A stretch of DNA of 47,117 nucleotides from Woeseiaceae bacterium (GCA_029243005.1 JAQWSV010000214.1:1-47117); one strand, 5' to 3'; shown: positions 1-9,064, numbered from the stretch's first letter. Program-made: numbers and translations. Notes: generated by a model from the letters alone, not told the origin.

Positions 1-80
1 GGTTGTAAACGTTTATTCTTGGCCGTCGTGTAGTAGTGGCCGGTACCGGCTGAAGAAACGAGTTTGATTTTCTCACGCAT
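1..80 (-). CDS. rpmG: 50S ribosomal protein L33 (3' part cut by the window)
   Basis: The reverse strand from 80 reads [19 protein letters not shown] and then AKNKRLQP before the window ends. This is the start of ribosomal protein L33, a small component of the large subunit. L33 is usually about 51 to 55 residues, so about half is present. A strong Shine-Dalgarno (GGAGG) sits just upstream of the ATG, inside the short gap to rpmB. It follows rpmB on the same strand, as in most proteobacteria, and the two are almost certainly cotranscribed. Confidence 0.93.
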   Translation of the reverse strand, partial: MREKIKLVSSAGTGHYYTTAKNKRLQ

Positions 81-98
81 GATACTTTCCTCCGGCGA

Positions 99-335
99 TT
101 AGACGCGCTGTCCGTTAGCGCGCATGTCTGCTAGGACCTTGTCGATGCCGTGTTTGTCGATGATGCGGAGCCCTTTGTGGGACAAACGCAGGCGCACGTA
201 GCGCTTCTCGGACTCAACCCAGAATCGTTTGTATTGCAGGTTCGGCAGGAAACGCCTGCGCGTCTTGTTATGTGCGTGGGAAACGTTGTTACCTGACTGC
301 GGACGTTTCCCAGTGACCTGGCATACCTTGGACAT
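99..335 (-). CDS. rpmB: 50S ribosomal protein L28
   Basis: The 78-residue basic protein begins [17 protein letters not shown] and ends [14 protein letters not shown], the standard L28 form for proteobacteria at the usual length. L28 is a structural protein of the large ribosomal subunit. It is followed 18 nt later by rpmG, so this is the rpmB-rpmG operon. In many gammaproteobacteria radC lies between rpmB and coaBC; no radC is present here. Confidence 0.96.
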   Translation of the reverse strand: MSKVCQVTGKRPQSGNNVSHAHNKTRRRFLPNLQYKRFWVESEKRYVRLRLSHKGLRIIDKHGIDKVLADMRANGQRV

Positions 336-669
336 GCTTAAGTCCTTGATTTTATGAGAGGATGCCCGCAGGCGGCGGGCACAGAGCGGAACTTTATACC
401 AGCCTTGTCAGTCCCGATCAAGAGCCCTCAGATCATGCCCCGGCTGGCAAGAGAGGTGCTGATTCTGTGCCAGATAATAAGGAGGCCCAGGAGCCGGGTA
501 TCGACCAGTTTCTGGGCTCTTCGGACCTAGTGTGTGATCCGTTCGTTCGCCGCACTGGGTCCGGCCGGGACGTGACGCAAGCCAAAAAATGCGATGTCAG
601 GCAGCGATTTGCTGGCGCTGGCACACTGAGCCGGGCTAAGCTTTCCAACTCGAAACCCGGTGTTCGCTT
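336..669. other. Intergenic region between rpmB and coaBC, no gene seen
   Basis: This 334-nt gap separates the divergent rpmB and coaBC genes and must hold both promoters. Open frames crossing it on either strand do not resemble any protein I know and run into coaBC. A 6-bp inverted repeat (GCCCAG / CTGGGC) lies near 483-516. I see no convincing promoter boxes, no RNA gene, and no remnant of radC, which often occupies this place. Confidence 0.5.
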
Positions 670-1908
670 ATGGCTATTTCCAGGATCATTCTCGGTGTGA
701 CGGGCGGTATCGCCGCCTACAAGACACCGGCGCTCGTTCGCCGACTTAAGGATCGCGGAGTCGAGGTCCAGGTCGTGCTCACCCGCAGCGCTCGCGAGTT
801 TGTCACCGAGACCACTCTGCAAGCCGTCTCTGGATTGCCTGTGAGAGATAACCTGTGGGACAAGGAAACAGAAGCGGCGATGGGGCACATAGAACTGGCG
901 CGCTGGGCCGACTTGGTTCTGATCGCGCCGGCGACGGCGGAGATTATGTCCAGGCTGGCGTCGGGCAGTGCCCCGGATCTTCTCACGACGCTCTGCCTTG
1001 CTACCGAAGCGCGGATCGCAATCGCACCGGCGATGAATCATGTGATGTGGGTGAAAGATGCCGTGCAGGAGAATCGACGACGGCTTGAAGAGCGTGGCGT
1101 CCACATCCTCGGTCCCGATGATGGCGATCAGGCCTGTGGAGAAACCGGCCCTGGCCGCATGGTTTCGCCGGACGACATCGTCGCTTCATTGCTGGGTCCG
1201 GCCGCGGCGCATCCTGTGTTATCGGGCAAGTCCATACTGATTACGGCAGGCCCCACATACGAGGCTATCGATCCGGTACGCTACATCACGAACCGCAGCT
1301 CCGGAAAGATGGGCTACGCACTGGCCGCCGCATGCCAGGAGGCGGGCGCTGACGTATTACTGGTCAGTGGACCGGTTAGTATTTCGCCGCCGGTCGGCGT
1401 CAAGGTTCTGCCTGTCCAGAGTGCCGCAGACATGCACGCCGCCGTGCACGCGCATCTGGACGGCGCGGATATTTTTGTTGGTGCCGCAGCGGTGTCGGAC
1501 TATCGCGTGGCCGATATAAGCCGGGACAAGATAAAGAAATCGGGTGACGATCTTTCTATTGCGCTGGCACAGAACGCAGACATTCTAGCTTCCGTCGCGG
1601 CGCTGTCCGATGGGCCGTTCACCGTGGGATTTGCCGCCGAGACGACGCATTTGCGCGAACACGCACTAGCCAAGCTCGAGAAGAAGAAGGCCGACATGAT
1701 CGTCGCTAACTTGGTCGGCAAGGACCTTGGCTTCGATACCGATGACAATGCGGTGGACGTTTACTGGAAGGGTGGCGAACAGTCGTTTTCCAAAAGAGAT
1801 AAGGCTATGCTGGCCCGCGATCTCACGACATTGATCGTTGAGCGACACTTGGAACATAGTCACACAGCGATGACTGCGGAACTGCCCGCCACTATGGTCA
1901 GGGACTGA
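670..1908 (+). CDS. coaBC: Bifunctional phosphopantothenoylcysteine decarboxylase / phosphopantothenate-cysteine ligase
   Basis: This 412-residue protein performs the second and third steps of coenzyme A synthesis: joining cysteine to 4'-phosphopantothenate, then decarboxylating it. The N-terminal flavoprotein CoaC domain (about 1-180) shows [13 protein letters not shown], the catalytic His region [12 protein letters not shown] (His73), the substrate motif APAMNHVMW and the mobile-flap Cys156 in [13 protein letters not shown]. The C-terminal CoaB domain (about 186-400) has [11 protein letters not shown] and [11 protein letters not shown], with a KIKK lysine motif near 287. The length is normal for the family. 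dut follows after 10 nt, the conserved coaBC-dut pair. The Shine-Dalgarno before the ATG is weak. Confidence 0.97.
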   Translation: MAISRIILGVTGGIAAYKTPALVRRLKDRGVEVQVVLTRSAREFVTETTLQAVSGLPVRDNLWDKETEAAMGHIELARWADLVLIAPATAEIMSRLASGSAPDLLTTLCLATEARIAIAPAMNHVMWVKDAVQENRRRLEERGVHILGPDDGDQACGETGPGRMVSPDDIVASLLGPAAAHPVLSGKSILITAGPTYEAIDPVRYITNRSSGKMGYALAAACQEAGADVLLVSGPVSISPPVGVKVLPVQSAADMHAAVHAHLDGADIFVGAAAVSDYRVADISRDKIKKSGDDLSIALAQNADILASVAALSDGPFTVGFAAETTHLREHALAKLEKKKADMIVANLVGKDLGFDTDDNAVDVYWKGGEQSFSKRDKAMLARDLTTLIVERHLEHSHTAMTAELPATMVRD

Positions 1909-1918
1909 CGAGGAAAAC

Positions 1919-2374
1919 GTGCGATCTATTCAGCTGAAAATTCTGGACCCCCGTGTCGGGGGCGACTTCCCATTGCCGTATTATGCGACTGACGGTTCAG
2001 CCGGTCTCGACATGCGTGCCTGTATCGACGAGGCGCTGACGGTAGAGCCCGGAGATACCGTGCTGGTGCCATCCGGCCTTGCCATACATATCGGTGATCC
2101 CGGCCTAGCTGCAGTTCTGTTGCCGCGTTCCGGCCTCGGTCACAAGCACGGATTGGTTCTCGGCAACCTCACGGGCCTGATTGATTCGGATTACCAGGGT
2201 CAGGTGTTTGTGTCGATCTGGAACCGAGGCAGCAAGACCTACGAGATTCAACCCGGTGAACGGATCGCGCAAATGGTGTTCGTCCTGGTTGAGCAAGTCA
2301 CGTTCGAGGTGGTGGACGAGTTCGACGACTCCGAACGGGGAGAGGGTGGCTTCGGGCATTCGGGGACGGCCTAA
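1919..2374 (+). CDS. dut: dUTP diphosphatase (dUTPase)
   Basis: This trimeric cytosolic enzyme converts dUTP to dUMP and pyrophosphate, keeping uracil out of DNA and supplying dUMP for thymidylate. The 151-residue protein carries the five family motifs in order: [12 protein letters not shown], then LLPRSGLG, then [11 protein letters not shown] with the catalytic Asp near 90, then PGERIAQMV, and the C-terminal [12 protein letters not shown] loop that closes over the substrate. The start is GTG at 1919 with GAGGA six nt upstream. It lies 10 nt behind coaBC and is probably cotranscribed with it. Confidence 0.97.
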   Translation: MRSIQLKILDPRVGGDFPLPYYATDGSAGLDMRACIDEALTVEPGDTVLVPSGLAIHIGDPGLAAVLLPRSGLGHKHGLVLGNLTGLIDSDYQGQVFVSIWNRGSKTYEIQPGERIAQMVFVLVEQVTFEVVDEFDDSERGEGGFGHSGTA

Positions 2375-2417
2375 GCCGCGAAGTCCCGACACACTCCACG
2401 ATAATTCATGCAGGTAT

Positions 2418-2444
2418 AAAAAACGACGCTGTGCATCGGTTTTT
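2418..2444. terminator. Possible bidirectional terminator between dut and a DUF4124 gene
   Basis: Between the convergent gene ends, an A-rich arm (AAAAAACGA, 2418-2426) faces a T-rich arm (TCGGTTTTT, 2436-2444) across a 9-nt spacer. Eight of nine positions pair, and each strand ends in a T run. The stem is AT-rich and weak, so this is a tentative call based mainly on its position. Confidence 0.3.
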
Positions 2445-2468
2445 ATCAGTGTCTGAAAGCTTACTCGT

Positions 2469-3092
2469 CTAGTTCAGACCTTTTATCTCCTTGAATCGAT
2501 CGATGTCGCCATCAAACCGCGCGACGATATTCTGTTCGTCAGTCTTAAACTTGCGCAGGTTCTCTTCGTGTCGCACGATCGTATCCTTGGTCTGCGTTAT
2601 TTCGTCCACCAGATCGGGGTCGATCATGGGCGCTTCGGGATCCTCGCTGTAGGGCTGGAACTGCGCAGCCTCTTCCCGCAAGGAGTCCATGTGACGTTGC
2701 AGGTTGCGGAGATAGAGCTCCGTAACCCGTGCCTGTGCCTGGAACAGTTCGACGCGACGATCTCGATGCATTTCTATCTCGTCGATGGTCAGGTAAGTGG
2801 CCAGCAGCGCCTGGTCGCGCCGGCGCTGTAGCTCGGCCTCTATACGCAACTCTTCGAGACGTGCATCCGCGGCCAGTTCCTCCTCGGTTTTTTTCGCCTG
2901 CACGACGCCGACGGTAATGCCGTGCTCATTGACGACCTGGCGCTCAAGCCCAGCGTACTTTGCCGGGATGCTGTCGCCATAGTGAACGACACCATCTTCG
3001 TCGACCCATCGATACAGCGCGGCTGTTTGCGCAGTCGCAATTCCGGTTGAAAGGCAACAGATCATCAGGGCTGAAGCTTTGAGGAATTTCAT
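2469..3092 (-). CDS. Exported DUF4124-domain protein with a coiled-coil tail
   Basis: The predicted 207-residue protein starts MKFLKASALMICCLSTGIATAQ, a signal peptide. It continues with the DUF4124 signature (ALYRWVDEDGVVHYGDSIP), a short beta-rich domain common in exported proteins of gammaproteobacteria. From about residue 70 it is highly charged and helical, rich in Glu, Arg and Gln, probably a coiled coil. I chose the ATG at 3092 because it begins directly with the signal peptide; the frame opens upstream only with a TTG. The function is unknown. A second DUF4124 protein lies at 22085-22543. Confidence 0.85.
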   Translation of the reverse strand: MKFLKASALMICCLSTGIATAQTAALYRWVDEDGVVHYGDSIPAKYAGLERQVVNEHGITVGVVQAKKTEEELAADARLEELRIEAELQRRRDQALLATYLTIDEIEMHRDRRVELFQAQARVTELYLRNLQRHMDSLREEAAQFQPYSEDPEAPMIDPDLVDEITQTKDTIVRHEENLRKFKTDEQNIVARFDGDIDRFKEIKGLN

Positions 3093-3208
3093 GACTGAAA
3101 TATTACACAATCAAGAATGGTCAAAGGGGGACTGGTTCGCGAAATTCAAGCTTTGTCAGCGTTTTCGATTCTTTAGAATTTGGCGAGTTTTCAATTCGAA
3201 ACCGCTAT

Positions 3209-3856
3209 TTACGCTGAGGAGCCGTACTGTTGGCGATATTTGACCACCGGCCCCAGAAATTCCCCGTATTCCCCAGATTCTTCAAGCATTTCAACGAGAT
3301 TCTCGAGCTTGACGATGCTTACGACCGGAATTTTCAGTGTCTGCTCCAGCGCCTGTACAGCGGATCGCGAATCCTGACCGACCTCCTGGCGATCCAGGGA
3401 AATGACGAGGCCGGCGACTTCAGCGCCCGCGTTGACGATGATCTGGTGTGCTTCACGCACCGCCGTGCCGGCGGTGATGACGTCATCAACGATGAGTACC
3501 TTGCCCACCAATGACGAACCAACGATGTTGCCCCCTTCTCCGTGATCTTTCGTCTCCTTTCGGTTATAGGCATAGGGCACATCGATGTCGTGATGCTCTG
3601 ACAGTGCTGCTGCCGCCAGCGTGGCGAGCGGGATGCCTTTGTAGGCAGGTCCGAAAAGCATATCGAACTTGACGTCTGAATCGGCGATCGCTGATGCGTA
3701 ATACCGGCCGAGTTTGGCGGCGGCGTAACCGGTCGAGAAGAGACCGGCATTAAAGAAGTACGGACTAACTCGTCCAGATTTGAGAGTAAATTCTCCGAAT
3801 CGCAGAACGTCGAGTTCGAGTGACAGCTCGAGAAATTCATGCTTGAAAGCACGCAT
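3209..3856 (-). CDS. pyrE: Orotate phosphoribosyltransferase
   Basis: This enzyme transfers phosphoribose from PRPP to orotate, giving OMP, the fifth step of UMP synthesis. The 215-residue protein starts MRAFKHEFLELSLELDVLRF and continues with GEFTLKSGRVSPYFFNAG, closely matching the usual N-terminus. The PRPP-binding motif LIVDDVITAGTAVREA is near residue 120. The frame extends upstream to 3925, but that part has no counterpart in the family, so I place the start at 3856. It is divergent from the exonuclease III gene, an arrangement like pyrE-crc/exoA in pseudomonads and xanthomonads. Confidence 0.96.
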   Translation of the reverse strand: MRAFKHEFLELSLELDVLRFGEFTLKSGRVSPYFFNAGLFSTGYAAAKLGRYYASAIADSDVKFDMLFGPAYKGIPLATLAAAALSEHHDIDVPYAYNRKETKDHGEGGNIVGSSLVGKVLIVDDVITAGTAVREAHQIIVNAGAEVAGLVISLDRQEVGQDSRSAVQALEQTLKIPVVSIVKLENLVEMLEESGEYGEFLGPVVKYRQQYGSSA

Positions 3857-3999
3857 AGATTTGGACTCAATGTAAGCTTCGGTATGATGGCCCGCTCCGG
3901 GAATCACATCATCCCGAAAACGCAATTCGAGTATGACACAGCACTTTTCTAAATTCCGTAACCAAAGATGACGGACATACTTAAGATGGAGAAATTCCC

Positions 4000-4770
4000 T
4001 TGTTTCGAGTAATCAGTTTAAACGCCAACGGTATTCGAGCTGCCGCTCGCAAAGGATTCTTCGAATGGATGGACAAACAGGACGCGGATGTCGTTTGCAT
4101 CCAGGAAACCAAGGCGCAGGAACATCAGCTCGTTGATGACTGTTTCCGCCCGGCGGGTTATCACTGCTACTACGAAGACGCCATCAAGAAAGGGTACAGT
4201 GGCACGGCGATATACACGCGACACGAGCCGAAAAAAGTGGTTCGCGGCTGGGGCGTTTCGGAGTTCGATGACGAAGGGCGCTACCTTGAAGTTCAGCTCG
4301 GTGATGTCAGCGTGGTATCCCTTTATCTGCCGTCGGGCTCGTCGAGCGAGGAGCGTCAGGAAGCCAAGTTCCGTTTCCTCGATGACTTCACACCCTATTT
4401 GCAGAAGCTGCGCCGCCGGCGCGCCGAGTACATTCTCTGCGGAGACTGGAATATTGCCCACAAGCAGATCGACATCAGGAACTGGCGGTCCAATCAGAAG
4501 AACTCCGGATTCCTGCCGGAGGAGCGCGCCTGGATGGACGATCTATTTGGCCCGCAGCGCTATGTCGACGCATTTCGGGAAGTAAACCAGGAGCCTGACC
4601 AATACACGTGGTGGTCGAATCGGGGCCGGGCATGGGATAAGAATGTAGGATGGCGTTTGGACTATCAGGTTGTCACGCTTGGCCTGAAAGGCAAAGTTTT
4701 GCGAACGGAAATCTACAAGGATGAAAGATTCTCGGATCATGCGCCGCTGACGATGGATTACGATCTGTGA
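4000..4770 (+). CDS. Exodeoxyribonuclease III / AP endonuclease
   Basis: This 256-residue endonuclease/exonuclease/phosphatase-fold protein should cleave DNA at abasic sites and degrade 3' ends in base-excision repair. Catalytic residues are all present: Asn8 (SLNANGIR), Glu36 (IQETKAQ), Asp149 and Asn151 (CGDWNIAH), and Asp246-His247 in the terminal SDHAPL. The catalytic set separates it from Crc, the related catabolite-control protein often found beside pyrE. The start is TTG at 4000, preceded by GATGGAGA. The permease gene downstream overlaps its stop by 4 nt (GTGA), so the two are translationally coupled. It is an XthA/ExoA-type enzyme. Confidence 0.93.
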   Translation: MFRVISLNANGIRAAARKGFFEWMDKQDADVVCIQETKAQEHQLVDDCFRPAGYHCYYEDAIKKGYSGTAIYTRHEPKKVVRGWGVSEFDDEGRYLEVQLGDVSVVSLYLPSGSSSEERQEAKFRFLDDFTPYLQKLRRRRAEYILCGDWNIAHKQIDIRNWRSNQKNSGFLPEERAWMDDLFGPQRYVDAFREVNQEPDQYTWWSNRGRAWDKNVGWRLDYQVVTLGLKGKVLRTEIYKDERFSDHAPLTMDYDL

Positions 4771-6080
4771 CAGTGCCATCGATAACGGACGCAGCCACCA
4801 AAGGCTGGCGTTATTATCTTAAACGTCCCGTTATCGTCATTTTCTTTCTGGGCTTTTCTGGCGGCCTGCCCTTTCCCCTGGTGTACTCAACGCTGACCTA
4901 TTGGCTCGCGGAGGTTGGCATTCAGCGCAGTACGATCAGCACGTTCGCGTGGCTCGGTTTTGCCTATAGTTTCAAATTCTTGTGGTCGCCGCTCGTCGAT
5001 GCCGTTCGACTGCCGCTTTTGTCGCGATGGCTCGGACATCGTCGCGCGTGGTTGTTCGTTGCCCAGATCGCCCTGATGGTGAGCCTGCTGTCGCTGGCCG
5101 TCGTGGACCCGGCGCTGGAGATGGTGATATTCGCAACCATCGCGTTGGCGGTAGCCTTTATGTCTGCAACCCAGGACATAGTGATCGATGCGTACCGTAT
5201 CGAGTCGGCGGAGGTGCGCCTGCAAGGCGTTATGGCGGCTTCCTACCAATATGGCTATCGCGTTGGCGTCCTGATGGCGACGACGGGTGTATTGTTGATA
5301 TCTGACAATTCGTCCTGGTCCATGGCCTACCAGGCGATGGCCCTCTGCATGGCTGTCGGCATGATTACGACACTCATGTGCCGCGAACCGGTTGTGCACG
5401 AACCCTTGTCCGCCCGCCTCGAAGGCGATGTATTCGAAAAACTCAGTAGCTGGATCTTCATCGCGCTGGTGGAGCCCTTCGTAGACTTTGTACGTCGATA
5501 CAAGGGTTGGGGGTTTGTCTTCCTCGCCTTCATTGCCTCTTTCTACATCAGTGACCGAGTGCTCGGCATTATGGCGATGCCGTTCTATGAGGATATCGGG
5601 TTTACGAAGACCCAGGTGGGTACGATTGCGAAGTTCTACGGACTCTGGGTGTCGATCATCGGTGCCGGTGTGGGAGCCGTCACCGTCGTCAAGTTCGGTC
5701 TCGCGCGATGTGTGGTCGCCGCATCGATCATTATCGTAAGCACCAACCTGTTCTTTGCGCTGATCGCCGTATCCGGACCGCTGCTGTCTCTCCTGACGCT
5801 CACGATAAGTTTTGATAATTTTGCGATCGGCTTCGGCTCGACTGTGATGATTGCCTACATGTCGAGCCTCGTAAACGCTGAGTTCACGGCTACGCAGTAT
5901 GCACTCCTGAGTTCGATCAGTACGTTTTTCGGCAAGTTGCTCGCCGGCTTCTCGGGAGACGTTCAAATGATGATGGGCTGGCTGAATTTCTTTTTCTACG
6001 CAGCCGCGACCGGCATACCCACCATTGTCTTGTCCGTGTTGGTTGCGCGGCGAATGCTGCTGGAGGAACGCGGTGAATGA
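4767..6080 (+). CDS. AmpG-like MFS permease
   Basis: This 437-residue integral membrane protein has about 12 predicted helices and the AmpG-like start FFLGFSGGLPFPLVYSTL, followed by the family region ATQDIVIDAYRIE near 135. AmpG imports anhydro-muropeptides (GlcNAc-anhydroMurNAc-peptides) for cell-wall recycling. Members of this broader family also include carriers of unknown substrate, so the substrate is inferred. The GTG start overlaps the stop of the upstream nuclease gene, and the Rieske gene downstream begins inside its last codons, giving a three-gene operon. Confidence 0.85.
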   Translation: MTVPSITDAATKGWRYYLKRPVIVIFFLGFSGGLPFPLVYSTLTYWLAEVGIQRSTISTFAWLGFAYSFKFLWSPLVDAVRLPLLSRWLGHRRAWLFVAQIALMVSLLSLAVVDPALEMVIFATIALAVAFMSATQDIVIDAYRIESAEVRLQGVMAASYQYGYRVGVLMATTGVLLISDNSSWSMAYQAMALCMAVGMITTLMCREPVVHEPLSARLEGDVFEKLSSWIFIALVEPFVDFVRRYKGWGFVFLAFIASFYISDRVLGIMAMPFYEDIGFTKTQVGTIAKFYGLWVSIIGAGVGAVTVVKFGLARCVVAASIIIVSTNLFFALIAVSGPLLSLLTLTISFDNFAIGFGSTVMIAYMSSLVNAEFTATQYALLSSISTFFGKLLAGFSGDVQMMMGWLNFFFYAAATGIPTIVLSVLVARRMLLEERGE

Positions 6081-6438
6081 TGCGGAGCTGGTCGAGGTAA
6101 CCGTTGGTCGCGTCGACGAACTGCATGATCCGGGATGTCGCGAGTTTAGCATTGGCACGGGCGACTGGCCGTTTCGCGGTTTCGTCGTCCGGCAGGGCGG
6201 GGAGATTTTCGCGTACCAGAATTTCTGTGTGCATGTTGGTCACCCGCTGAACTGGCAGCCGGACCGTTTCCTGACGGAAGATGGTCAGTACATCATCTGC
6301 TCGTCGCATGGTGCGACTTACACCATAGATGAGGGTCTGTGTATCGCCGGGCCCTGCCGGGGGAGGGCGCTCAGAAAGGTTGTCGTTGCTGTTCGCGACG
6401 GTGAGATCGTGGTCAAAGGGCCAGATGGACTGCGCTAG
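6073..6438 (+). CDS. Rieske [2Fe-2S] ferredoxin-like protein
   Basis: This 121-residue soluble protein is a single Rieske domain. The cluster ligands are clear: Cys52-x-His54 in FCVHVGHPLNW and Cys76-x-x-His79 in CSSHGATY. It probably serves as an electron carrier or redox subunit; the partner is unknown. The GTG start at 6073 has GGAGGA 5 nt upstream and overlaps the end of the AmpG-like gene by 8 nt. There is no signal peptide or membrane anchor. Similar stand-alone Rieske proteins resemble NirD and the ferredoxins of ring-hydroxylating oxygenases. Confidence 0.88.
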   Translation: MNDAELVEVTVGRVDELHDPGCREFSIGTGDWPFRGFVVRQGGEIFAYQNFCVHVGHPLNWQPDRFLTEDGQYIICSSHGATYTIDEGLCIAGPCRGRALRKVVVAVRDGEIVVKGPDGLR

Positions 6439-6553
6439 CTGCGTACACCCATTGCCGGACCATGGATAGGCCTAGCCTTGTGGGCAGACATGAGCCAACT
6501 TCACTTTGAGCGATTGTCATTTGGTTGTAGATTAATACAGCCGTTCCGCTGGC

Positions 6554-7249
6554 TCATGCTCGACGAAATCGCCAGTCCCAGATGCGGTGACCACGCTTCA
6601 GGCCGCGGCGTTCAAACTTTGTCGTAAAGCGGTCGAGCGCCTGCTCTCCGGAATGCTCGCAGCGCTCGTCTTCCTCGAAAAGCATGGTCTCTGATAAGGT
6701 CTCGTCGATGTGCTCCGCATAGTTTTCCCAGTCCGTTGCGATGTGGAGTGTGCCGCCCGGCTGAAGCCGGCTTGCAGCGAGTTCGAGAAATGGCACCTGC
6801 ACAATGCGGCGCTTTTGATGACGTTTTTTGGGCCAGGGGTCAGGGAAGTATAGGTTAATGCGTGCGAGGGACGTCTCAGCAATCTGGTCTCGCAGGATTT
6901 CCATTGCGTCACCCGCCATCACACGCAGGTTCGTTACGGTGTGTTCGCGTGTCATGATCAGGCAGTGGCCAATACCCGGTTCGTGAACTTCGATGCCGAT
7001 GTAATTCTTTTCAGGATTTTCCGATGCCGACTGCACCAGCGTGTCGCCATTACCGAAACCGATCTCGAATACGCAATCGGCCTCACGGCCAAACAAGGTG
7101 CTGAGGTCGAGCAGACTGCCATCGGCTTCGACGCCGTACTCGGGCCAGAGCGATTCGAGGGCGCGTTGTTGCGATGCCGTCATGCGTCCGGCCCGGCGAA
7201 CGAAACTGCGGACGGTACGTTTTCGCCTTGTTTGGTCGCTCATCGTCAT
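6554..7249 (-). CDS. trmB: tRNA (guanine-N7-)-methyltransferase
   Basis: TrmB uses S-adenosylmethionine to make m7G at position 46 of tRNAs. The sequence shows VFEIGFGNGDTL (SAM-binding motif I), GIEVHEPG, and the family hallmark LYFPDPWPKKRHQKRR, then ATDWENYAEH. I place the start at the ATG at 7249 because it forms an ATGA overlap with the small frame upstream. Another ATG lies two codons inside (7243), and the frame also extends to a GTG at 7273 with no ribosome site. It is on the same strand as, and downstream of, the ubiquinone operon. Confidence 0.95.
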   Translation of the reverse strand: MTMSDQTRRKRTVRSFVRRAGRMTASQQRALESLWPEYGVEADGSLLDLSTLFGREADCVFEIGFGNGDTLVQSASENPEKNYIGIEVHEPGIGHCLIMTREHTVTNLRVMAGDAMEILRDQIAETSLARINLYFPDPWPKKRHQKRRIVQVPFLELAASRLQPGGTLHIATDWENYAEHIDETLSETMLFEEDERCEHSGEQALDRFTTKFERRGLKRGHRIWDWRFRRA

Positions 7250-7353
7250 TTGCCCGGGACATAGAACCGCCACAAGTCTTGTCGACTCATGTGCAGAAAC
7301 GGCTTCAGGTTTCCCTTGACGGTCTTGCCCATGCTTTGCTCCAGGAATTTCAT
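7246..7353 (-). CDS. Possible small basic protein between ubiB and trmB
   Basis: A 35-codon frame opening MKFLEQSMGKTVKGNLK and ending WRFYVPGK fills the gap between ubiB and trmB. Its TGA overlaps the trmB ATG as ATGA, the same coupling seen between several neighbouring genes. The same frame remains open upstream to 7461, inside the end of ubiB, so a 71-residue version is possible. A GAGG lies about 10 nt before the ATG at 7353. I do not recognise the sequence. Its reality rests on the overlap and on filling an otherwise empty 174-nt gap. Confidence 0.35.
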   Translation of the reverse strand: MKFLEQSMGKTVKGNLKPFLHMSRQDLWRFYVPGK

Positions 7354-7423
7354 CTCTTTCAGCCTCGTCCGGGGTTCTTGATCAACAGCGACCTCGACGT
7401 CACTTTCACGGCAGTGGTGCGAA

Positions 7424-9064
7424 TTACTGACCAGGGCGCCCTGTGAATGCGGCCAGGACACCGCCGGTGATCAGTAGCCAGCCAGGCCACGTCGTTGCGG
7501 CGAGTGTGACGATGAGCGTTCCGGAAAGAATGACTGTTGCGCTCGCGGCCAGCGTAAATCGCTGGCGTTGTTGAAGCTTGAGCTGCTGGTGGATCTCCTC
7601 GAGTTCCGACGCACGAACGTCGAGGTTCAATCGGTCATGCTCGATCTGTTCCGAGAGATAGCGGACGATGCCGGGTAGCTTGCGAATTGAGTCGTGAATC
7701 TGCGGCAGGTCGTCTCTCAGTTGCTGCAGTGCTGCGCGCGGTCCGATCTGGCCCTCCATCCATTGACGCAGAATAGGATGCGCTGTCTTCCAAAGGTCCA
7801 GCTCGGGATACAGTTGTCGGCCCAGCCCTTCGATGTTGAACAGCGTCTTCTGCAACAGGATGAGCTGCGGCTGGATTTCCATGTTGAAGCGTCGCGCTGT
7901 CTCGAACAGGCTGATCATTACCTGGGCGAAAGAGATTTCCGACAATGGTTTGTTGAAAATCGGGTCGCAGACGGAACGCACAGCCGACTCGAGTTCATCG
8001 ATGCGGGTCTCCGCCGGCACCCAACCCGAGTCGATATGCAGTTTGGCAATCTGGTGGTAGTCGCGGTCGAAAAAGGCCAGGAAATTGCCCGCAAGGTACC
8101 GCTGATCCTTCGGATCCAGCGTGCCGACGATGCCGAAGTCGACCGCGGCATAGCGGGGTTTCTCCCGGTCGTCTACCGTGACGAATATGTTGCCGGGGTG
8201 CATGTCGGCATGAAAGAAGTTGTGTTTAAAGACCTGTGTGAAAAATATCTCGACGCCGTTTTCGGCCAGGACCTGGATATTCGCACCCGACGCCCGCAGT
8301 GCATCCATATCGCTGATCGGAATTCCGTTGATGCGTTCCTGTACCAGCACGGCCGGACGACAGTAGTCGTAGTAGATCTCTGGAACGTAGAGCAGATCCG
8401 AGCCCTCGAAATTGCGCTTCAGCTGCACCGTGTTGGCAGCTTCCCGCATGAGGTCGAGCTCATCGATGATCGTCTTTTCGTACTCTGCCACGACTTCGAG
8501 CGGCCGCAGTCGCTTGCCCGTTTCCCAGTAGGTATTTGCGAGCCCCGCCAGCGCTTGCAGCACGTCGAGGTCACGCTCAATTAGATCCCGTACCCCGGGG
8601 CGCAGCAGCTTGACGATGACCTCGGTGCCGTCTTGCAAGGCGGCGGTGTGTACCTGGGCGATCGATGCGGCTGCGAACGGTTCACGATCGAATCGCGAAA
8701 ACACTTCGTCGATGGGCTTGCCGTAAATGCCTTCCAGGATGTCCTTTGCCTCGTCCGCGGGAAAGGGCGGGACACGGTCCTGGAGCAAGGCCAGCTCATC
8801 AGCAATATCCGGCGGAAGGAGGTCACGGCGCGTCGAAATGGCTTGGCCAAACTTCACGAAGATCGGCCCGAGTTCTATTAGCGCGAGGCGTATGCGTTTG
8901 CCGAGTGACTCCGATACATCCCTGGCTTTCGGAAATAGCGCAAACAAAAATCGCAAGGGTCGCAGGAAGTGCGTCGCCGTGATGATCTCGTCGAGTCCGT
9001 GGCGTACCAGGACGCGTTGAATCTCGATCATGCGCAGCAAGGTTTTTCGGCGCCACACACTCAT
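7424..9064 (-). CDS. ubiB: Ubiquinone biosynthesis ATPase/kinase-like protein
   Basis: UbiB is a membrane-bound protein-kinase-like ATPase of the ABC1/ADCK family needed for ubiquinone synthesis, probably by helping to extract or present lipid intermediates. The 546-residue protein has the family motif KFGQAISTRRDLLPPD (KxGQ near 71), the Ala-rich nucleotide loop AAASIAQVH near 131, the catalytic-loop motif HADMHPGN and an Asp in AAVDFGIVG. Two hydrophobic segments at the C-terminus (TVILSGTLIVTLAA and WLLITGGVLAAF) anchor it in the inner membrane. The start ATG overlaps the ubiJ stop (ATGA). Confidence 0.96.
   Translation of the reverse strand: MSVWRRKTLLRMIEIQRVLVRHGLDEIITATHFLRPLRFLFALFPKARDVSESLGKRIRLALIELGPIFVKFGQAISTRRDLLPPDIADELALLQDRVPPFPADEAKDILEGIYGKPIDEVFSRFDREPFAAASIAQVHTAALQDGTEVIVKLLRPGVRDLIERDLDVLQALAGLANTYWETGKRLRPLEVVAEYEKTIIDELDLMREAANTVQLKRNFEGSDLLYVPEIYYDYCRPAVLVQERINGIPISDMDALRASGANIQVLAENGVEIFFTQVFKHNFFHADMHPGNIFVTVDDREKPRYAAVDFGIVGTLDPKDQRYLAGNFLAFFDRDYHQIAKLHIDSGWVPAETRIDELESAVRSVCDPIFNKPLSEISFAQVMISLFETARRFNMEIQPQLILLQKTLFNIEGLGRQLYPELDLWKTAHPILRQWMEGQIGPRAALQQLRDDLPQIHDSIRKLPGIVRYLSEQIEHDRLNLDVRASELEEIHQQLKLQQRQRFTLAASATVILSGTLIVTLAATTWPGWLLITGGVLAAFTGRPGQ

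Noticed and set aside
433-1104. A 223-codon minus-strand frame covering the rpmB-coaBC gap
   Set aside because: Most of it is antisense to coaBC and the product resembles no protein; I treat the gap as non-coding.
4000-4770. Crc, the catabolite repression protein often found beside pyrE
   Set aside because: All catalytic residues of exonuclease III are present, whereas Crc proteins have lost them.
4887-6158. A 423-codon open frame on the minus strand opposite the AmpG-like permease gene
   Set aside because: It is Arg/His/Gln-rich low-complexity translation of the antisense strand; the plus strand encodes a clear 12-helix permease with coupled neighbours.
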